A DNA stretch of 64,000 nt from LMUY01 sp964244585 (GTDB lineage: Bacteria > Pseudomonadota > Alphaproteobacteria > Acetobacterales > Acetobacteraceae), in NCBI GenBank assembly GCA_964244585.1, contig CAXTJM010000001.1, forward strand, positions 124,001-188,000. The letters run 5' to 3'. Position numbers and translations under genes: made by a program. The notes beneath the pieces were generated by a model, which did not search any database, had not been told where the DNA came from, and saw nothing but the letters and a program-made list of their open reading frames with translations. Positions 59,366 to 64,000 of the stretch are shown here, piece by piece (the stretch's first letter is position 1; each line of letters starts with the position of its first letter).

Positions 59366-60049
59366 CTACTTCGTCGGCGTCGCGCTTGCGGCAGGTTCCG
59401 GCACGGAGGCCGCCCCGGCAGCCGGCGCCGGCACCGATGATCCGGGCGCCGGTGGGGCGCTGGACGCAGGCGCCGCGGCAGGCGTTGCGGCCGGGGCTGC
59501 CGCGGGCGGCGGCGGCAGGGCCTCCGGGCTGTGCGACAGGGTGTGCAGGTAGTCGATGATGTCCGCCCGCTTCTTGGGGTCAGCCAGGCCGGCATAGCTC
59601 ATCTTCGTGCCCGGTGCGTAGGCCGACGGCTTCTTCAGCCATTCGTAGAGTTCGTCGTACGTCCACGGACCCTGCTTGCCCTTGAGCGCCGCGGAATATT
59701 CGTAGCCCGCCATATGGCCATGCGCCGCGCCGACGACCGAATACAGGTTCGGTCCGACACCGGCCTTGCCGCCCTCGTTGAAGCTGTGGCAGGCGACGCA
59801 GCCCTGCTGCTTGGTCAAAGCCTCGCCCGCGGCGGGATCGGCCGATACCAGTTCCAGGGCCACCGGCGGATCGGGCGGTGCCACCGGCGCGGCCGGGGCC
59901 GCGGCGTCGGTCGGCACGTCGATCTTGATCGCCGACGTCTCCAGCCGGGTCGGGTGGACTAGCATCTGTCCCGCAAGGCCTGCGACCATGAAGGCGATCC
60001 CCGCTGTCAGCACGGCGGCGGCGACTTTGTTGACCTCAAGGCTATCCAT
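59366..60049 (-). CDS. Membrane-anchored class I cytochrome c
   Basis: This 227-residue protein has an N-terminal membrane helix (about 8-30), an Ala/Pro-rich linker, then a cytochrome c domain with C84-V-A-C87-H88 as the heme site and M150 as the likely axial ligand, followed by a long Ala/Pro-rich tail (179-227). It resembles CycM/cytochrome c552-type carriers to terminal oxidases. It likely carries electrons at the periplasmic face. The gene starts 140 bp after the binding-protein stop. Confidence 0.93.
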   Translation of the reverse strand: MDSLEVNKVAAAVLTAGIAFMVAGLAGQMLVHPTRLETSAIKIDVPTDAAAPAAPVAPPDPPVALELVSADPAAGEALTKQQGCVACHSFNEGGKAGVGPNLYSVVGAAHGHMAGYEYSAALKGKQGPWTYDELYEWLKKPSAYAPGTKMSYAGLADPKKRADIIDYLHTLSHSPEALPPPPAAAPAATPAAAPASSAPPAPGSSVPAPAAGAASVPEPAASATPTK

Positions 60050-60188
60050 GCGTACGCAGCTCCCGTGTGGACGTGTCCGGCAAGCTATACATCCACTTAG
60101 CCGGGAAAAAAGACAATGACCCGGGCAGCCGGCCGATGCGCCGGGATCCTCCCGATCCGGGCAAAGGCCCTCCTGCCTCGATCATGCT

Positions 60189-60977
60189 TCAGGCCATCGT
60201 TTCCATCCCCGTGGCGCGCACCGCGGCCGCTGCGGCAGGCGACGCGAGGAAGGTGATCAGCGCGCGTGCCTCGGCCTTGTGTGCCGATGCCCTGGCGATG
60301 CCGGCGGAATAGACCGTGATGCTCTGCACCTCGGCCGGGATCGGGCCGACGATGTCGATCCCGGGGATCGGCTTCAATTCGCTGACCTGCTGGAAGCCGA
60401 GTTCCGCGTCCCCATGCGCCACCACACCGCCCACCGGGTCGCCCGGGATCATGCGCGCGGTCCTGCTCATCTGCGCCGCGATCCCGAGGCGGGGGAAAAG
60501 CTGCTTCTCCAGGTACACCCCGCTGGCGCTGTCCGAGTAGGCGATCGATTTCGCGTCGAGCAAGGTCTGTCGCAGCGCGGCGACGGTGCCGATGTCCGGC
60601 CTGGGCGCTCCGGCGCGAACGGCCAGGCCGATGCTGGACCGCGCCACATCCACCCGGCTGCCCGGCACGGCCCGGCCATCGGCCATCAGGATGTCGAGGG
60701 CGGAGCCAACCATCAGCAGCACGTCCGCCGGTTCGCCCCGCGCCAGGCGCTTCGGGATGGCGGTCTCGGTCTCCCCCATGGAGGCGCCGAGCACGAGCCG
60801 GGTGGCGTTGCCGGTCATCTGGGTGAATGTGGGCGCCAGGGCCCGGAAGGCCGGGGTGAACCCGCCGGAGCTGAGCACGACGAGTTCGATGCCGGTCGGC
60901 GCGGCGGCGCGGACGGTCCGGCCGAACGCGACCGCCGCGGCGCCAAGAAGAACGGCCCGGCGTTGAAGGACGGTCAT
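60189..60977 (-). CDS. TAT-exported ABC substrate-binding protein (molybdate/anion type II fold)
   Basis: This 262-residue periplasmic binding protein has a signal (VLQRRAVLLGAAAVAFGRTVRA) and a type II fold: LVVLSSGGFTPAFRALAPTF, RLVLGASMGETETAIPKRLARGEPADVLLMVGSALDIL, and VYLEKQLFPRLGIA. It resembles ModA-like proteins but the anion-binding residues are not certain. It lies downstream of the ABC ATPase gene (62146-63195) on the same strand, with the NiCoT gene inserted between. ATG 60977 is the first before the signal. Confidence 0.82.
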   Translation of the reverse strand: MTVLQRRAVLLGAAAVAFGRTVRAAAPTGIELVVLSSGGFTPAFRALAPTFTQMTGNATRLVLGASMGETETAIPKRLARGEPADVLLMVGSALDILMADGRAVPGSRVDVARSSIGLAVRAGAPRPDIGTVAALRQTLLDAKSIAYSDSASGVYLEKQLFPRLGIAAQMSRTARMIPGDPVGGVVAHGDAELGFQQVSELKPIPGIDIVGPIPAEVQSITVYSAGIARASAHKAEARALITFLASPAAAAAVRATGMETMA

Positions 60978-61100
60978 TTTCGTGGTTCCACTCCGAGGTT
61001 TCCCGGCCCTTGCCCTGGCGGGCTTGATCCTGGTTGTCAATGACTCCAGAACCGCACTCTCGATGCGACGGCGGCAACCCTCAAGGGGTATAGCGGGCAG

Positions 61101-62141
61101 ATGCGCACCCTGTTCGGAAAAAACGCCTCAAGGCTGCGCAAGCCGCTCATCGGCCTCTACAGCCTGCTCCTGGCGGCCAACGCAGGCGTGTGGCTTTGGG
61201 CCGTGCTGCTGTTCCAAGGCCGGCCGCTCTTCCTGGGCACGGCTTTGCTGGCATACGGGTTCGGACTGCGCCATGCCGTCGATGCGGACCACATCGCCGC
61301 CATCGACAACGTGACCCGCAAGCTGATGCACCAGGGCAAGCGCTCGGTGAGCATCGGGTTCTTCTTCGCCCTGGGCCACTCCACGGTGGTGATTCTGGCC
61401 GCCGTGGGCGTGGCGGCGACCGCGACGACGATGAGCAGCCATTTCGACTGGTTCAAGAGCGTCGGCGGCGTCATCGGCACGCTGGTTTCGGCCTTCTTCC
61501 TCTTTGCCATCGCCGCGGCCAACCTGGTCATCCTGCGGTCGATCTGGCGAACCTACCGCCACGTCCGCGGCGGCGGCCGCTACGTCGACGAGGATTTCGA
61601 CATCCTGCTCAACAGTCGCGGCCTGCTGGCACGATTGTTCCGGCCCTTGTTCCGCCTGGTGACCGAGGCATGGCACATGTTTCCGCTGGGCTTCCTGTTC
61701 GGCCTGGGGTTCGACACGGCCACGGAGGTCGCGTTGCTGGGCTTGTCGGCAAGCCAGGCGGAGCAGGGCATCTCCATCTGGTCGATCATGGTCTTTCCCG
61801 CCCTGTTCGCCGCCGGCATGTCGCTCATCGACACGATGGACGGCGTGCTGATGCTGGGCGCCTACGACTGGGCGTTCGTGAAGCCCATCCGGAAATTGTA
61901 CTACAACCTGACGATCACCTCCGTCTCCGTGGTGGTGGCCGTCCTGGTCGGCGGCATCGAGGCGCTCGGCTTGGTCGGCGACCAGCTCAGCCTGTCGGGC
62001 TGGTTCTGGACCGCGATCGGAGCGCTGAACGACAATTCCAACGGCCTGGGCTGCATCATCATCGGCGTCTTCATCGCCGCATGGGTCGGCTCCATCGTGG
62101 TCTACCGCTACAAGGGGCTGGACGACGGGGAGGCCGGCTAG
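61101..62141 (+). CDS. NiCoT-family nickel/cobalt permease
   Basis: This 346-residue inner-membrane protein takes up Ni2+ or Co2+. The signature RHAVDADHIAAIDNVTRKLM (57-76) and LGHSTVVIL near 91-99 are diagnostic, with LFGLGFDTATEVALLGLSA further on and about eight membrane helices. Which metal is preferred is uncertain. It is encoded alone, between a binding protein and an ABC transporter on the opposite strand. No riboswitch was seen upstream. Confidence 0.95.
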   Translation: MRTLFGKNASRLRKPLIGLYSLLLAANAGVWLWAVLLFQGRPLFLGTALLAYGFGLRHAVDADHIAAIDNVTRKLMHQGKRSVSIGFFFALGHSTVVILAAVGVAATATTMSSHFDWFKSVGGVIGTLVSAFFLFAIAAANLVILRSIWRTYRHVRGGGRYVDEDFDILLNSRGLLARLFRPLFRLVTEAWHMFPLGFLFGLGFDTATEVALLGLSASQAEQGISIWSIMVFPALFAAGMSLIDTMDGVLMLGAYDWAFVKPIRKLYYNLTITSVSVVVAVLVGGIEALGLVGDQLSLSGWFWTAIGALNDNSNGLGCIIIGVFIAAWVGSIVVYRYKGLDDGEAG

Positions 62142-62145
62142 CGGC

Positions 62146-63195
62146 TTATGAAGCCACCGCCGATTCTTTTGCAGGGTAGGTCATGACGGTCCCGGTCACC
62201 TCCAGCCGCACGGTGTCGCCCATCCGCGGCACGGCGTGCCCGGGAACGCGCGCGATGATCGCCTGCCCGTCTGCCAGACGAAGCCGAAGCGTCGCGTCCG
62301 GGCCGTGGAAGCGCACCGCGAGCACAGCCGCAGGCTGGCCCACAGGCCCAAGGATGATCTGCTCCGGCCGGATCAGCACGGTGACCGGGCCGGAGTGTCC
62401 GTTCGAACATGCCAGGACGCCAAGGCAGCAGGTCACCTGGCCTGTCGCCGCCATACCGGGCACCAGCACGGCCTCGCCGACGAAGCCGGCCAGATCCGGA
62501 TCGACCGGGCGGCGGTACAGCTCGGTCGGCGTCGCCATCTGTGCCAAGGCGCCGCGTCGCAGCACGGCCACCTCGTCGCCGAGCGACAAGGCCTCCGCCT
62601 GGTCGTGGGTGACCAGGATGGCGGTCGCGCCGGCAGCGGCCAGGGAGGCCGCGACGGCGAGCCTGGTTTCCACCCGCAGGGCGGCGTCCAAGGCGGAAAA
62701 CGGCTCATCCAGCAGGACCAGGCTTGGCGCGGGAGCCAGGGCGCGGGCCAGGGCCACGCGCTGCTGCTCCCCGCCGGAGAGCTGGTGCGGACCGCGCCCG
62801 GCATAGGCCGGCGGGAGCCCGACCTGCTCCAGCAGCGCGGCGGCGCGGCGCGCATCGCGGCGGTCCCGCCGGGACAGGCCGAACAGCACGTTCTCCGCCA
62901 CGGTCAGATGGGGGAACAACGCCCCTTCCTGCGCGACGTAGCCGACCCGCCGCCGCTCCGGCGCCAAATGCAGCCCGGGCCCGCTCACCCGCCGGCCGCC
63001 CAGCGTGATGGTCCCGGCATCCGCCCGCTCGAACCCGCACAGCAGGCGCAGCAGCGTGGTCTTGCCGCTGCCGGAGGCGCCGAGCACCGCGACGAGGCGG
63101 CCGGGCGCCACGGTGAAATCCACGCCTCGCAGCACGGGTGCCGCCCCGAAGGATTTCGCCAGCCCTTCGACCCGCAGCTCCGCCGGGCCGGTCAT
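62146..63195 (-). CDS. ABC transporter ATP-binding protein (iron/thiamine/anion type)
   Basis: This 349-residue ATPase drives an importer. Walker A GASGSGKTT (39-47), the signature LSGGEQQR (139-146), Walker B LVLLDEP (159-165) and VTHDQAEA are intact. A C-terminal TOBE-like domain (about 240-349) is typical of the FbpC/PotA/ThiQ/ModC group. ATG 63195 overlaps the permease stop (ATGA). The binding protein at 60189-60977 may belong to it. Confidence 0.93.
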   Translation of the reverse strand: MTGPAELRVEGLAKSFGAAPVLRGVDFTVAPGRLVAVLGASGSGKTTLLRLLCGFERADAGTITLGGRRVSGPGLHLAPERRRVGYVAQEGALFPHLTVAENVLFGLSRRDRRDARRAAALLEQVGLPPAYAGRGPHQLSGGEQQRVALARALAPAPSLVLLDEPFSALDAALRVETRLAVAASLAAAGATAILVTHDQAEALSLGDEVAVLRRGALAQMATPTELYRRPVDPDLAGFVGEAVLVPGMAATGQVTCCLGVLACSNGHSGPVTVLIRPEQIILGPVGQPAAVLAVRFHGPDATLRLRLADGQAIIARVPGHAVPRMGDTVRLEVTGTVMTYPAKESAVAS

Positions 63196-64000
63196 CCGCC
63201 GGCGAGCGCCGCCACCCCGAACCGCCGGGCCAGCAACCAGGTGGAGCCGAGCGAGCAGGCCACCATCAAGGCGGCATAGGGTGCGGCGGCGGCGAAAGCC
63301 CGGGTCGACGTGTCGGCCCAGATCTGCGTTGCCAGCGTCGTCGTGCCGATCGGCGACAGCAACAGGGTCGCCGTCAGCTCCGTCGTGATCGAGACGAACA
63401 CCAGCGCCGCCGCGGCGCCGAGCCCGGGGCCGGCCATCGGCAGAGTGACCCGCCACGTCGTCGCTGCCCATCCCAGGCCGAGTACCCGCCCGGCCTCGTC
63501 CAGCCCGCGCTGCGCCTGTTGCAGGCCCGCGCGGACGCTGACCAGCGCCAGCGGCAGGAACAGGATGGCGTAGGCCAGCACGAGCAGCGCCGCCGTCTGG
63601 TACAACGGCGCGAACAGGCCGAGGGTGAGCGTGACCAGTGCCAGGGCGACGACGATGCCGGGCACGCCCTGCGCCAGCCAGGCCGTGCGCTCCAGCACCG
63701 TGACCGCGCGGCCGCGGTACCGCGCGGCCAGCAGGGCGAGCGGGAGCGCCAGCAGCAACGTCACCGCCGCGCCGGCCAGGCCCAGGAGGACGGTGGAGGC
63801 GGCCGCGTCGACCAAGTCGGGCAGGCTGGCGGCCACGGTGGTGACCGCGGCGGCGTTATGCTGCGTCAGCCAGAACACGACCATGCCGATGGGGACGCCG
63901 AGCGTCGCCGCGGTCAACAGCGCGAAGCCCGCCAGCACGGGCAGCGCCAGCCAGCCGAGCCGATGGCGTTGCGCCCGGCGCCCGGCGAAGCGTGCCGTCC
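63192..64000 (-). CDS. ABC transporter permease, N-terminal part off window
   Basis: This open frame runs to the right edge, giving the C-terminal 268 codons of a FbpB/ThiP-type permease with six or more helices and an EAA-like EAGRVLGLGWAATTWRVTLPMAGPG loop. Full-length members have about 520 residues with two permease halves; the first half would be upstream. The protein overlaps the ATPase gene by 4 nt. Confidence 0.85.
   Translation of the reverse strand, partial: TARFAGRRAQRHRLGWLALPVLAGFALLTAATLGVPIGMVVFWLTQHNAAAVTTVAASLPDLVDAAASTVLLGLAGAAVTLLLALPLALLAARYRGRAVTVLERTAWLAQGVPGIVVALALVTLTLGLFAPLYQTAALLVLAYAILFLPLALVSVRAGLQQAQRGLDEAGRVLGLGWAATTWRVTLPMAGPGLGAAAALVFVSITTELTATLLLSPIGTTTLATQIWADTSTRAFAAAAPYAALMVACSLGSTWLLARRFGVAALAGG

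Noticed and set aside
60094..60132. A6 tract with CCGGG/CCCGG arms as an intrinsic terminator
   Set aside because: The A/T tract lies inside the loop between the arms rather than after a GC stem, so it does not meet the usual terminator pattern on either strand.
1..64000. CRISPR array, insertion sequence or prophage
   Set aside because: No repeated spacer-like units, transposase or phage structural genes were seen. The only recombinase is XerC in its usual place beside priA.

Overview
The window reads as a chromosomal segment of a GC-rich alphaproteobacterium, most likely in the Acetobacteraceae (Roseomonas/Rhodopila-like). This is inferred from the very high GC content, the C4-pathway 5-aminolevulinate synthase, an F1-only atpHAGDC operon with no F0 genes beside it, the divergent priA/xerC pair, and several small proteins of Acetobacteraceae type. 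There is no rRNA, no convincing tRNA, no CRISPR array, no transposase or integrase of a mobile element, and no phage block. Genes are densely packed with many 4-nt ATGA/GTGA overlaps.

Layout. 0-6.5 kb: a truncated short-chain dehydrogenase, a ClC channel with CBS domains, a Phd/PIN toxin-antitoxin pair behind a clear inverted repeat, a VOC/SMP-30/cupin trio, a peroxiredoxin and YqgE. 6.5-15.8 kb: a HAD protein with pyrD, small conserved unknowns, an S24-type repressor preceded by a 13-bp direct repeat, secreted DUF1134-like and VWA (DUF1194) proteins, an aldo/keto reductase, HxlR, ketopantoate-reductase-like and PPOX flavoproteins, and small membrane proteins. 15.9-19.7 kb: a polar amino acid ABC transporter (binding protein, permease) fused by overlaps to an M20 deacylase, then a ferritin-like protein. 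19.8-24.8 kb: the F1 ATP synthase operon, with a double hairpin between gamma and beta. 24.8-33.8 kb: Old Yellow Enzyme, priA, xerC, a GNAT protein, flavin reductase, Gfo/Idh oxidoreductase and an unusual MBL protein.

33.9-45.6 kb: a cytochrome b plus TAT-exported molybdoenzyme pair; a cobalamin riboswitch controlling cbtB-cbtA with a divergent histidine-phosphatase-like gene; GST; a GlcD-type FAD oxidase; a CoA ester lyase; DUF2332; a periplasmic branched-chain-type binding protein; and a family III CoA-transferase.

45.6-57.9 kb is the most distinctive region: a single-strand run of seven glycan genes (transcribed from 57.9 to 45.6 kb) encoding an epimerase, five glycosyltransferase proteins and a methyltransferase. 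One of the glycosyltransferases is a 1492-residue protein that joins a methyltransferase, a coiled coil, a GT2, a GT-B and a RgpF-like domain. No flippase, polymerase or export gene is visible beside it. 58-64 kb: hemA, a membrane cytochrome c, a TAT-exported binding protein, a NiCoT nickel/cobalt permease, and an iron/thiamine-type ABC transporter that runs off the right edge.

Metal and tetrapyrrole biology recurs: cobalt uptake under B12 control, a second Ni/Co permease, hemA, a cytochrome c, a molybdoenzyme and a diiron-like protein. All functional statements come from reading motifs by eye. No database search or structure prediction was run.
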